Part shown: one piece after another, positions 44,074-55,214 of the stretch
Position numbering within the stretch: the first letter of the stretch is position 1
Layout: each line of letters starts with the position of its first letter
From: Linnemannia schmuckeri
Lineage: Eukaryota > Mortierellomycota > Mortierellomycetes > Mortierellales > Mortierellaceae
Length of the DNA stretch: 64,000 nucleotides
NCBI GenBank assembly: GCA_029449235.1
Contig: JANATG010000006.1
Coordinates: forward strand, 1,922,001-1,986,000
Reading direction: 5' to 3'
The notes under the pieces: model-generated
The model's database searches: none
The model's input: the letters and a program-made list of their open reading frames with translations, nothing else
What the model was told of the DNA's origin: nothing
Program-made: the position numbers and the translations under genes

Positions 44074-46548
44074 TCACTGCACAAAGCCAAGTCTATTACT
44101 CAAAATATCGTTTACCAGACTGCGTCCTGTGTCAATGCGGAGACCAAGTCCTTCCCGAGACACGAACGGCGTCTTGTCCTGTCCGTAGAACGACCAGACG
44201 AGATGGCCAGTCTTGAGTGTAACGACGAGGTTGTGGCCAAAGATCGCAATGTCAATCAGATCCTCACGATCCTTCAGAAATGTGATCCACTGTCGATCAG
44301 CAACAAGACCAGACTCGGGCTCTTCCAAATCCATCATGCAAATACCCATCCGTGACGACAAGCCGATCCTATAGTGGTTCCAGACAACATAGGCGATGAA
44401 CTGGATAGGTCTACCGTTCTCGTCTGGATGTGTCTTTTGTTGTTCGGGGAGACAAACACCATATGTCTTGCGTTCGAATCGCTTGACACTCGAAATCAAA
44501 GGTGCCTTGGTTGCGTTAGTCGCGTTAGAGCTCGATCCCGACTTATTCCTGTCGATGATTGGTGGCGCCGGTAGGGCTACCATAGGCCCTTGCAGCACAT
44601 CGATGGTGATGCTCCACCAACACGACTCCCACTCATCGTCTGCACCATCCGCCATCGTTACAATCCTAAACGTGCCGTTGTTGCTGTCAACATTGTTCAA
44701 ATCCTCCGGGAAAGAAACCTCCAGAGCTGCGCTGACTTGAACACCCCAATAATACACTCTACGGCGCGGAGATGGAGCCCCGACCACACCAGCATCGCCC
44801 GCCGGGTTTCCAGCCGTTGCCAGCGTACTGCCAGTGACGACTCCAACGTTTGCTGGTTCGTCACCGATTCTCCGAGCTCCTTTGGTCCTGTTCTTGTCGT
44901 CGATTGGCATGTGGAGTTGAGTAATCTGCTTCTCGTGAACCCAATCCCAGACCATCCCCCTTCCATGCTGGTTGAACAAGACAAGCAAATGTTCGTAGCC
45001 ACTGTGATCCGGAAACAACGTCATGCAGCTCACTCCACGACTCACGGCCTTGTTCGAGTAGGTCTTCTTGCCAAGATCAGCTTCGTCATCACTGAAGAGG
45101 ACCTTCTTGATAACCATCGCCGACGCCACATCCGAGTTCTGAGTGCCAAAGATGGCGATGCAATCAACTTTCCTCCGTTGAATGTCCACATCCATAGAGG
45201 TTGATGATTGACCACCCCCGGTCGTAGCCGTCACAGGTTGATCAGGTTCAAACGCAGAGTAAAGCTTGACGATGCGCCCATGCATTGTAATCTGGTGCTG
45301 ACGCGGCTCCAGACTCTCGTACTTGACAACACTCTCAGGGCTGATCCGAGCACACTCCCTGGCCACCTTGGGTTCAAGACTTGGCGATGCACGGAAATGA
45401 TTCATCATCCAGTTGGAGAGACGGGTCATGGGTGTCACTGGTACCCGCACCTCGATGACCTTGAGCATCAGCCACACGCCAAGGATATGCGAGTCAGTGG
45501 CGTTATTGACCCAGGGCCGAGCACGCTGTCCAAAAGCGATGACAACGACGACACGCATGCCTCCAACGGTATCCTCGGGATAGTGCTTGATCTCGACCAC
45601 CTGTGCCACTTGCATCATGTCGCGGGTGAAGGGATGGTACCAAGGCTGCGCCTGTGAGCCGGTCTTCTTGTCCTTCTCCCAAACATCGCTGCCGCAACGA
45701 GCAATGGGGTTCGTCAGATCAGGCAAGTTGTAAAACAAAATCTCGTGGTCGTGAGGACGAGGGTCGCCACCGTTGCTCTTGGAGGGGACGGACTTTGGAC
45801 GAGTGATCATCGAGGCGGCAATGGCGGTGTGGGAGTCTCGATCAATATTATATATCGGGGATCCCATGCGGACCCACTGGGCACCGGCGGCGGCTAGGGT
45901 CTCCGGGTCGGTCTCAAAGTATTGTGCCTCGGAGAGTTTGACCCTGAGGGGGCGGCGACGGTCAAACTCGTCCAAGGAGGAAGGCAGGCGATGAGAGGGG
46001 GAAACGGTGGCCCACTGCGACCACTGCGAGCCAAGAGGAACTGAACTAGCCGAATACTGAAAATTTGTGACGTCAGCAGCGGCAGTGACAGAAGTAGCGA
46101 TAATCGGCTGACTAACAGGGGGCGAAAGCGCAGAAGGCAAGGCAGCGGAGGCAACAGTCAGGGAGGCTGACGTCGCCGATGATGAGGCGGTCGGCACGGG
46201 AGGGAGGCTGTAACCGAGACGGACACCCAGGGCAGCATCCTTGAGGACCATCGTCTTCCAGTCCCTCTCTTTAGGGCCCCCACATGATTTGACCCAGTTA
46301 GTATAGGTGTAGGTGGCAAGGGAGTACCAGTCGGCGGGGGCAGTGAGGAAGAACAACTCATGGCACGTGTACGAGAACCGAAGGAGGTCAAGCGGGTCAG
46401 TGAGGTAGAAGCTGACCAGTTTAAGGAGCTCGGGTGGAAGAGAGACAAGACGCGACTTCTTGGAGTTGCGGATGGACAGCTGCCTTGCCAAGGTTTTGTG
46501 ATTAGGGTCACAAGAAGCGATTGGACTGTCTGCTGTGTTGCCAGACAT
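44074..46548 (-). CDS. F-box protein, probable substrate adaptor, single exon
   Basis: One uninterrupted frame of 824 residues from the ATG at 46548. The F-box is at about residues 33-80 (SRLVSLPPELLKLVSFYLTD, then PLDLLRFSYTCHELFF), matching the LPxELLxxIxxYL...LLxLxxxC pattern that binds Skp1 in SCF ubiquitin ligases. The remaining 740 residues contain repeated beta-rich blocks (for example LLVLFNQHGRGMVWDWVHEK and AYVVWNHYRIGLSSRMGICM) that could form a propeller, but clear WD repeats are absent. Low-complexity Ser/Ala/Thr segments occur around residues 118-170. Targets are unknown. Fungi of this type often carry many F-box paralogues; this one looks intact. Confidence 0.85.
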   Translation of the reverse strand: MSGNTADSPIASCDPNHKTLARQLSIRNSKKSRLVSLPPELLKLVSFYLTDPLDLLRFSYTCHELFFLTAPADWYSLATYTYTNWVKSCGGPKERDWKTMVLKDAALGVRLGYSLPPVPTASSSATSASLTVASAALPSALSPPVSQPIIATSVTAAADVTNFQYSASSVPLGSQWSQWATVSPSHRLPSSLDEFDRRRPLRVKLSEAQYFETDPETLAAAGAQWVRMGSPIYNIDRDSHTAIAASMITRPKSVPSKSNGGDPRPHDHEILFYNLPDLTNPIARCGSDVWEKDKKTGSQAQPWYHPFTRDMMQVAQVVEIKHYPEDTVGGMRVVVVIAFGQRARPWVNNATDSHILGVWLMLKVIEVRVPVTPMTRLSNWMMNHFRASPSLEPKVARECARISPESVVKYESLEPRQHQITMHGRIVKLYSAFEPDQPVTATTGGGQSSTSMDVDIQRRKVDCIAIFGTQNSDVASAMVIKKVLFSDDEADLGKKTYSNKAVSRGVSCMTLFPDHSGYEHLLVLFNQHGRGMVWDWVHEKQITQLHMPIDDKNRTKGARRIGDEPANVGVVTGSTLATAGNPAGDAGVVGAPSPRRRVYYWGVQVSAALEVSFPEDLNNVDSNNGTFRIVTMADGADDEWESCWWSITIDVLQGPMVALPAPPIIDRNKSGSSSNATNATKAPLISSVKRFERKTYGVCLPEQQKTHPDENGRPIQFIAYVVWNHYRIGLSSRMGICMMDLEEPESGLVADRQWITFLKDREDLIDIAIFGHNLVVTLKTGHLVWSFYGQDKTPFVSREGLGLRIDTGRSLVNDILSNRLGFVQ

Positions 46549-49500
46549 CTAACGCAACGAGAATGGCAACACAGCAATAGAGCTCTGTGTTAGTGAGGGA
46601 TACCCTTTGGTGAAAAAATAAGAAAGGGAAGGGGAGGTTTTATTGGATTTGGCGAGGAAGCGGGGATGATGGCGAAGAAGTAATGCCGATGGCGAAGAAG
46701 TGGAAGGGAAAGAAGTTTGTGGTCCCTTCGTCTGTCACGAGTCACATATCCCACCCGCAAAAATTGGAAGCGAAAAAGCTTCCGAAACAGACGAAGGGAT
46801 AACACGGCAAATGAAAAAATTTATGGCAAAGCTTAGCTTTGCCATACGAAGGGATCCTTACCGCTTCAAAAAAAAAGGGACTAGGACTGTGGTAGTCATC
46901 ATCTTGGATACCCACACAATTACGTGGTGCTGCTGTGTCGATAGCTTGCCGCTTGGCTGCGCTACTGCTTCTCCATGCCGCGATCGTTCTAGAGGTTTCC
47001 ATCGTTTGCTTCTATCGCTCTGTTCGAAACCGAGCCTTGTATTATACTTGATTTTCGATATGTACATACAAATTGAATAGAATCGCAAGAAAATGGATTC
47101 GAGTGGTGTGGGATATGGAACGGGTAGTTACGATGATGATGCTCGTCTTGTTATCGTTATTGTTGGAATATCGAGTTTCTTCTTGCGATATTGAAATCAA
47201 GGCCTATGGTGCGAGCATGGTGGGTTCGTATTGGAAAAGTGAAAAGAGTTTGCATTTGCCTCGAGAATCTTCTTTTCTTTTATAAAAACCTAAGCCTGCG
47301 CCGTTCGCCCTTTGTCTGTGAAAAAGATAAAAAAAACCCCATTGTTTTTTAGTCGACCTATGGCGATGCAAGAAATAAGAATACCAAAGAATGACACAAG
47401 GTTTCCTCCTGGCCAATTTATACTCATTCAGCGTAGTACAAGATATAAATGGTAGTCAAGGGGGGTACATGGAGGACTGGATGTCCTCCATAGTACTGTA
47501 AAATACAAGCCAGCATCGCTCCCGAATTAAATAGGTGAGCAACGTACACAAAGACAATTACTACTGTTACTGATGGTGTGATTGCACTTTGAAGCCTTGC
47601 TCGCACATCAAAACAGAATGAGCCTTATACCATCCCTTTGGCTACCTACAAGAGCAATAGAATAGAGAAAATTGGCCAAGTCACTCCTTTACCCCTCTCC
47701 TTCAATGCTCTAGATTTTAGTCATAAATAGACTGATAAAACAGCCTCCTCGTTCTTACAAGCTCGCTTCTTTTGTCTACCACATCCTCCAATGCCTTCAT
47801 ATTTCTTACCACATGCTCTAAAGGTCGCGACATCTGTTCTCTCATCTGATGTCCCCCGGATTAATGACAGGAGAGATGGAAGCGACAAAGAAAAACGAAA
47901 GATGGCAGATGCGAAAAGGTGTTCACCTATTCTAAGAGCGACCCTTATTGTGATCTCTTGTTGAAAGACTTTTGACTACCAATCATTTTGTGGATGGCGA
48001 CGCGGTAGTTAAGCAAAACTATTACCACTATCGCAAGAAGAAGAAAAAAAAAGAAAGACATCATGTTGTTTCCACAATAAGAAAACTCACAATGACAGTA
48101 GTAGTTCATCTAAAAAGAAACCGTGCGTGACACGAACGACTTGATTGTTACTATAGCCCTAATGCTGCATTTTGGCACTCACGTCATGTCTATTTACTTT
48201 TTTCTGACACTTCCAAACATTTTTTTTAATCCATGTCCACACTGGCGAAGTCGCTATCTGTTTTGGCCATGCCTTCGAGCACAGGAACATCGATCAATAT
48301 CCACAGAGTGATTTTTATAGAAGAGCTCTCAGTGAATTTACGGAGGAGCATACATACAAACAAATTGTCCACCTTTGTGAGTGGCATTAAGAAATAAAAA
48401 TAAATAACAGGCACGAAAAGTTGCAATCGGTAATCAAATGTGAGACCAGTTGAGTTGGGAAATAGGAGTGATGATGATCACCTTTTCTTCATCAATGGTT
48501 GCCGTCGCATGAAATGATTCCTGGAATTTAACAGCATTTAACAGCTTGGTCCGTTCTTAGGCTTCTCAGTCCCGCTTGATTGGAAAATAATTCTTGTGTC
48601 TGCGCCGGCGAGTCAACCTCGGAGACGTAGGAGATGCGAGATCACAATAATATTCTCCGAAGAACAGTGGACAGACCGATAGTCAGGACGAGGCAGGTTC
48701 GGCACATGAGTGTGCGTAAGGAAGGAGGTCCTTATTCTACCTTTTACGTGCTCTTGGACCTTGTTTTTTTGTCTTTCATCAACTCACCTTGTTCCTCACT
48801 ATTTTTTTCAAAGACTTGCTTGCGAAAAATAGTGTTAGGGGTGTTAACCAATTCGTCGCATGAAGCATTTAAACATGTCGCGGTAAATCGGTTTGGCAAA
48901 GTTGTCAGAAGTCTAATTGTCAGGCTAGAATATTTTTTTTTTTGCATACTTTACGTCTTCGCCAGGACCATCTATTAGTTCCACAGCGGTTTGTTTTTTC
49001 AGACGATTGTTCCCATGCTCTGTTTCATTTGGCCTTGCACAGTCCTTGATTTCTAACAATCGTTGCCTCCTGGGCGCAAGTCCGCTATCGAATGTTGGCT
49101 GAGTTGAAGTAGAATTTACTCTCATTTCGGATCAGAATCCTGTGCTCTTTTTAATGTTTTTTCTTGTCTCACGAATTTTGTGAGGTAGAGTGGTCATGAA
49201 AGGCAAACGCTCACCCCCAAGTTGGGCGAGGACTTAAAAGTCGAACCAATGTATTGTTGTGAGCGTTTGTTTTTAATTGATGAAAAGAAACCCTATTGCC
49301 TCATGGCCAAGCCAAGTTTACCATTCCATACCTTCTTTGCTTTCAGCTCCGCATGCATTTTTTGCTGGTTTTTTCATTTGGCCAATTGTGCTCTTCTTCG
49401 TGGTTTTGTTTGTTTCTTTTTTCCCGCTTCCCGCCTTCTCGCATCCTTCACCCCTTGAACCCTTTGCCCATCCAGTCCTGTTTTTTGCATTACACATGCT

Positions 49501-52092
49501 CCATATGGAAAGGACAGAAATGGACAGGAAAGACGAAAACTAGAGAGTTGTAGACTCTCTACGGTTTTTAGACGCGACGGCTTCGGTCTCCTTGACGAGG
49601 AGTGCCACCAGCGAAGGAAAAAAAGGAATAAGTTAGGAACGTCCATTACTTCTGCGATGCATCCTCTCGATCATTCATTTCCATCCATCCCGTTTTTATG
49701 TATCCGCGTAGAAACAAACTCCCATGTCGCTCTGGCCCATTCAGCTTCGCTACGCCTCTCTTCTCTTCCACCCAGCCCTGCTCTGCCCATGGAAATTAAG
49801 TTCTTGAACTTCCCTGCATTGCCTAATCACGCTAGTAGACAAGTAGTATTTTACCTGCTCTACCGCTCGATGTCAGTTTTCCTTTGTTTTTTCTCTTTTT
49901 TCTCTTCTCAATTTTCACTTTCCTAACTCGCACAAGTCCATTCCTTCCAGCCTTTCACTCATTAACTCATCACAACGCATCACCTCAGCAAGACGCAGCA
50001 AGGCACGAGCCCACACTTTCAAGTGAAGTGTACTCGTCAACACCCGGTCACTCCCAAACACCAACACTACCCCTCATTTACAAACAAAAAAAATGTCCGA
50101 TTGTGAATGTGCTCCATCCCTCATGCGACGAGTTCCTCCTCAAAAGAGCGATGCTCGAAAAATTTCATAACGCGGAGACTGTATTGTACACAACCCACAA
50201 TAAACACCACAAGACACTACCACATGCTTCATAGGTAAAGGTAAGCAAACGCCTCCAAACTGCCCCCTACCCTGCTTTGTCTTTGTCCAAGCCTTACGCC
50301 TCGCCATAGGTGCTGTGGGTACAAAGGCATAAATGAAGCATGTACAACATCAAAGACAAGATATATTGTACGTATGCAATTTAGCACCTATTATCCTTTG
50401 CTTTTTTCGACCCTTTCCTTATCTTTCCTTATGGGTCAATGCCTGACTAGAGTCGACTGAAGGTCGGTGCGCAGACCTAAAAAAAGTATAAGCAGAAGTG
50501 CACGGTGAGCATGTACATTGCCCCCTTTAGCTTTTCTTCGCCAGGATATTTCAGATTGACGCCCAGATCACATTTGTGAAAAAGGGAGGCACATTACGGT
50601 CGTGCAAGCCAAACGTGCTCACCTCTGTCCAAGTCCTTTAAGAGAATTGCATATATTTGATTCACTTAGAAAGTATCCTCTGACTCTCTTCGATACCAAT
50701 AATTGACAATCAATAAATCTCAACCCGGCCCTTTTTTCACCCCCTAATCGCTCGCCTTTTTTGTCAGGGTCCCTGAAAGAACAACAGGAACCCACAGGTG
50801 AGAGCTGGATCCAAATGAATATTGATGGCATGGCATTTATTATTTATGTGGTAGACTGTTGAAAAGATAGCTCTTTCGCATTGGCGAAGAATGTCGTAGG
50901 TTACTTCGCTCGCAGTGGGCGGCCTATCCGTGCCTAGCAGGTCAACGGAGGCCCTTACTTGTTGATCACTTGTGTGACAGGGCCGAGGAAAACCATGGAC
51001 AAGCGTTGACTTGGATTAGTGGCGACTGGCACTTGTATTGCTTTCGTGCTGTGCCTGATAATAAGAAGGATCGTTGTGGAGAGCGACCTGCGCGCACTAG
51101 CTTCTTCTCTGGAAACTGCAAATATGGCGTGGCGAGTGGTGTTCCTGGGAATGAAATGAGTCATTGTGAAGGGTGAATTATGTGTCTTTCTCTCTACCGT
51201 GAGATTACAGCGTGGCGAGTGCTGTATCTGAAAATGAGGAGGATTGTTGCGCTGTGGGGGGCAATTTTGCGAGCCCTTCCTTCTCCCTGAAGAACCACAC
51301 ATGTGGCGTGGGCGTGGCGAGTGTTGTTCCTGAATATGCAAGGGATCGTTGTGGAGAGAAGAAAAGTTCGGTTGGCCTGTGTGTCTCTGTTTGTCCAGCA
51401 AATGATCCTTTTTCGACTATTTCTATGCAGATCAGCTCTGTCGTCCACTGAAATTAAACCAGAAAGGCAAGTGCTCGTCGAGTCTAAATTGTCGGGTGAC
51501 CCTGTCTACCGAGGACCCTGAACCAAATAAAACAGGCAGCCATATGAGTTGTGCGGTGAGAGTGGGTCTCCGACTTGAAGGAAGCCAGCCCGTTCTTCGG
51601 TTGGTTATGGATCCGAAGCTGGTTAGGTGGCTTAGACTTCCTGAAATGATTGACTATTAAAACGAGCCCACTCGTCAGATGATTTTGTTCCCTCTCCTTT
51701 CCTTTAACCATTCAAGGTACCCATCCACATCTGGCGCAAGAAATAATTACATCCATCCATCTATCATCCAGGCGCCCATCCATCCATCCGATTCGGTCAA
51801 GCATCCATCGACAATAACGCATTCAATTATCAGCTTCAAGGATGATCTATTCGGCATTACTCTTTACTATCGGGCGTATTAGCATCGGTACTTTTCTCAT
51901 TGGGCGACACTTCGACCTTCAGGATATTTTTGAGCTTGTACACAAGCTCGATTCCGCCTTTGCACCCGTCTGTCAACATACCTTCAACCGGGACTACAGC
52001 TCAAATCAATCGTCTCGCCTCGACTCGCGTTTCTTTCTCACGGATCGAACCTCTGCGTCACTCTCTAATCCCCCTATCACGGACCTCTTACA
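46549..52092. other. Gene-poor interval, 5.5 kb
   Basis: No gene was recognised between the F-box gene start and the eL41 leader. A 33-codon frame at 47093-47194 (plus) starts MDSSGVGYGTGSYDDD and contains a hydrophobic stretch, but it may be chance. A degenerate tandem repeat lies near 51.03-51.40 kb (own entry), and CATC repeats at about 51750-51800. The stretch immediately before 52093 is pyrimidine-rich, as expected for a ribosomal-protein leader. Confidence 0.5.
51036..51402. repeat. Four degenerate ~90-bp tandem units
   Basis: Anchoring on the CCTGA-like core, copies are centred at about 51054, 51144, 51227 and 51329 (spacings 90, 83, 102). Shared sequence includes GCGTGGCGAGTG, then TTCCTGAATATG, then GGATCGTTGTGGAGAG in the best-preserved copies. 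On the plus strand the units translate as related peptides (AVPDNKKDRCGE, GVPGNEMSHCEG, AVSENEEDCCAV, VVPEYARDRCGE). Copies 1-2 and 3-4 lie in different frames with a stop between them. This looks like a decayed repeat-protein segment or a small minisatellite. Confidence 0.7.
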
Positions 52093-52162
52093 ATGACAAC
52101 AAAGTACGCGCATAACAACTAACCCTTCTTCCCACCCCTTTATTTTTGCATTCCGCCATTAG
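52093..52162 (+). promoter_or_regulatory. Leader of eL41 with four-codon upstream ORF and probable 5' intron
   Basis: A probable intron spans 52104-52162 (donor CAAA|GTACGC, branch-like ACTAAC at about 52117-52122, acceptor CCATTAG). Splicing joins ATGACAACAAA (52093-52103) directly to the eL41 ATG, producing an upstream ORF ATG-ACA-ACA-AAA-TGA whose stop overlaps the main start as ATGA. Confidence 0.5.
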
Positions 52163-52240
52163 ATGAGAGATAAGTGGAAGAAGAAGCGCGTTCGTCGCCT
52201 TAAGCGCAAAAGAAGAAAAATGAGAGCTCGCTCCAAGTAA
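52163..52240 (+). CDS. RPL41: Large-subunit ribosomal protein eL41 (25 residues)
   Basis: The frame encodes MRDKWKKKRVRRLKRKRR followed by KMRARSK and TAA. Ribosomal protein eL41 is one of the smallest and most basic eukaryotic proteins and forms a single helix bridging the two ribosomal subunits. The sequence is nearly identical in pattern to the yeast and animal proteins (MRAKWRKKR...MRARSK) with Asp at position 3 where Ala is usual. The ATG directly follows a splice acceptor, so the leader and the first translated codon are probably in separate exons. A short basic frame of this kind is below usual gene-finder cut-offs, so it is easily missed. Confidence 0.93.
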   Translation: MRDKWKKKRVRRLKRKRRKMRARSK

Positions 52241-53180
52241 ACGCCAGCAGCTTCAAGCGCGGTTAGTTCCCACCCCTACCCTGGAGTTTGAGCAAGGCCG
52301 GTAGTCTGATTCCGTTCCTACAAATCTTTTTTTTTTTTGCTGTTGCGGCACTTTCTATCTCTTTTCTTCAGCTTTTGAGTGGAGGTTTAACCAGTTTACA
52401 CCAAACCCACCCCACCAATAAAACCAACCCAAAAAAACACCGTTTTATCCCTTTATGCTTGATATTTTTGTTCACGAGGTTTTCTATGCATGGATTGATC
52501 TGGTTGATGGTGTCCGCTTGTTTTTTATGTGGAGAGAGTACGACGGACAAGAAGATGGCTGTGTTTCTGATTACAGCAATTGATCGAGGTTTGGTCGGGT
52601 GACACTTTTTGCGGAGGGGTGTTCCCTTCGGAAAAAAGAGACAATTCGTGTGCGTGTAAGAGAGAAGCGCTGTTGGTGACACGCTTTATTGCCTGCGAGA
52701 GAACGGTGTATCTTTGAGTTACAAGATACGATCGCATATGCTGGCCCTCTAGGTAAACTGCTTTTCAAAAAGTTAGCCTGGATCCCGGTACGGAACTGTT
52801 TCTGCCGTTGCTTTTTATTTTGTTGATTGGTTTGTTTGCGTGTTTGTTTATTTTTGTTCGGTAGGTAGAGACGGACGTGTGGGGAGTCGCGAGTCAGGGA
52901 GTACAAGCTGTGATTGATGATGACAAGGAATGAGCGAACGAACGCGTCGGCTCGCTCGTTCGCTCGCAAAGAGTGCCCACACACGATGCCCACTGAAACA
53001 ATAAACACGGATGATTGGAGCCGAGGAGAGAAGGTGTGTGCACACGGCACAATAAGAAGAGTGAGAGGCGACGAGTAACGGGATTTGTCTCCCTTCCTTC
53101 CTTTCTTCTCCTCTTTATCACCCTTACTTTCTTACAGCTGCCCAACACTCTCACTTCTCGTCTTTTTGTTCATTCTCACA
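52241..53180. other. Spacer between eL41 and aldehyde dehydrogenase genes
   Basis: AT-rich 3' flank of eL41 and probable promoter of the next gene on the same strand. Frames here are short and low-complexity; no coding segment was recognised. Confidence 0.55.
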
Positions 53181-55214
53181 ATGACAACCTTCATTCTCCA
53201 GTACAACAGTGAGGCAGAAATCAATCAGGTCAGCAATAAGTTACCTCTTCTGCGAGTACAACGGCGACAAAAAAAAAGTAGCTGAGCCCAGTCTATGTAT
53301 GTAACTCTTGCACAACAGCAGCGACACACAAGCCTTATTAAACTCTCACAACCTTACTTCCCCTCTTCTTCTCTACAAATACGCTCCTCCCTACCCTTCC
53401 TCCCTCTCCCTTGCCACACAAAACAACAGACAGCGCTCACAGTGCAACAAACCTTCAAGAGCGGGTACACGCGATCACTCAAGTTCCGTCGGCACCAGTT
53501 AGAACAGCTCTGGCGGTTGATTGATGACAACACGGATGCCCTCTGCGATGCGTTGTACAAGGACCTGCGCAAGCACAAGTACGAGGCAACGCTTGGCGAA
53601 CTGATCACAGCCAAGGAAGAGATCAACGATGCCCTTGTCCATTTGGACGAATGGGCCAAGGACGAGCGGACGACGCCTTCTTTTGTCAACCGCGTAGGAA
53701 CCACTTGCATCAAGCGCAAAGAGCCCAAGGGTAAAATTTGAAGTCGGTGTATTTGAATGGGTGAGGGTGGTGTGCTTGGGCCGGTCAAATGTCAAAGTGA
53801 CAAACAAGAGGCAGATGGAAAAAACTAGACCCTTTTGACCAAAGCGTTATTTTAACGGACCCTTTCCTCCCCTCTTTCCTGCTTCCTCATGTCATCGTTG
53901 CATAAATAGGCGCGGTTTTGGTGATTGCACCCTGGAACTACCCCGTCTACCTGGCATTTACACCCTTAGTCGGAGCTATCGCCGCCGGCTGCACAGCTGT
54001 CCTGAAACCCTCGGAGGTGACCCCACATTCCGCCAAACTGATCGCAGAACTGGTACCCCTTTACCTCGACAACAAGGCCTTTATGGTCGTCAACGGTGGT
54101 GTACCCGAGACGACCCAGTTGTTGGACCACAAGTGGGACCATATCTTTTATACGGGCAATGGAACCGTCGCCAAGATCATTATGAAGGCTGCGGCAAAGC
54201 ATCTGACAAGTTTGACGCTTGAGCTTGGAGGCAAGAGTCCTGTTATTATTGATGAGAATGCCAACATGACCGTTGCTGCCAAGCGGATCGCTTTTGGCAA
54301 GACCTTCAATGCTGGACAGGTTAGACTCTTTTTGTGTATTTCTTGACATGTTGAAAGCGCGCTGCTGTCCATGTTTGATCATTGTTGCTACGAATAACGT
54401 TGCTAACATAACCATACCACTACTTCTGCCCTTTGACATATGACAGACGTGTGTGGCGCCGGACTACATCTTGATCACGGCCAAGGCCGAAGAAAAGTTT
54501 GTCCCAGCATTGAAGCAGGCTTACCTGGAAATGTACGGCTCTGACCCGCAGGCATCCAAGGATTATGCCCGTATCGTCAACACGCGCCACTTCAAGCGAC
54601 TGTGCAATATCCTCATGGAGAACAAGTCTGGAGACGTCGTCATTGGTGGTCAGGCGGATGAGAACGACCTCTTCATTGCCCCGACCGTGATTGCCAACGT
54701 TGAGCGGGACGACAAGTTGATGGAGGAAGAGATCTTTGGTCCTTTGTTGCCCTTGATCCGGGTGACGGATATCGACGACGCGATCGAGTATATCAACTCG
54801 AAGGATGAACCCTTGGTGCTGTACATCTTCTCAACCAACAAGAAGCTGGTCAACAAGGTGCTGGATTCGACTCGGTCTGGAGGCGTGCTGGTGAACGATA
54901 CGTTGATGCATGTTTCGGAGAGTTCCTTGCCCTTTGGAGGAACTGGACCTTCGGGGATGGGATCTTACCATGGCAAGAGTTCGTTTGATGCGTTCACACA
55001 TGTTCGGTCGACCATGATCAAGGGCTTGAGTCCGGTGATGGAGTCGGCAATGGGGTTGAGGTATGCGCCCTACACACCGCGGAACCTTTCGGTGGCCAAG
55101 ATGCTCCTTGAGACGATCCCGCAGTTCAAGCGTGGGTTCTTGCGGAAGTATATCAAGTGGATTGTTGTTGTCCTCCTCTTTGGCGTCCACTATGCTCGCA
55201 ACAGTCGTCTTTAG
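53181..55214 (+). CDS. Fatty aldehyde dehydrogenase (ALDH3/Hfd1 type), membrane-anchored, 4 exons
   Basis: Exons 53181-53228, 53430-53730, 53910-54319, 54447-55214; 508 residues with consistent phases. The enzyme oxidises long-chain aldehydes to fatty acids with NAD(P). Class-3 landmarks: VLVIAPWNYPVYLAFTPLVG (about 119-138), FYTGNGTVAKI, catalytic Glu221 in LELGGKSPV and catalytic Cys255 in NAGQTCVAPDY, then EEEIFGPLLPL and LPFGGTGPSGMGSYHGKSSF. The C-terminus carries a hydrophobic tail (WIVVVLLFGVHYA) like the membrane anchor of fatty aldehyde dehydrogenases. Yeast Hfd1 removes hexadecenal from sphingolipid breakdown at endosomal/ER and mitochondrial membranes. The start ATG at 53181 opens a 16-codon first exon (MTTFILQYNSEAEINQ). 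Confidence 0.95.

Noticed and set aside
43900..44355. Plus-strand frame of 151 codons across the GTTTTT array
   Set aside because: Half is microsatellite translation (Phe/Leu) and half is antisense to the F-box gene.
45208..45657. Plus-strand frame of 149 codons inside the F-box gene
   Set aside because: It is a shadow of the 824-residue minus-strand frame, which carries a clear F-box.
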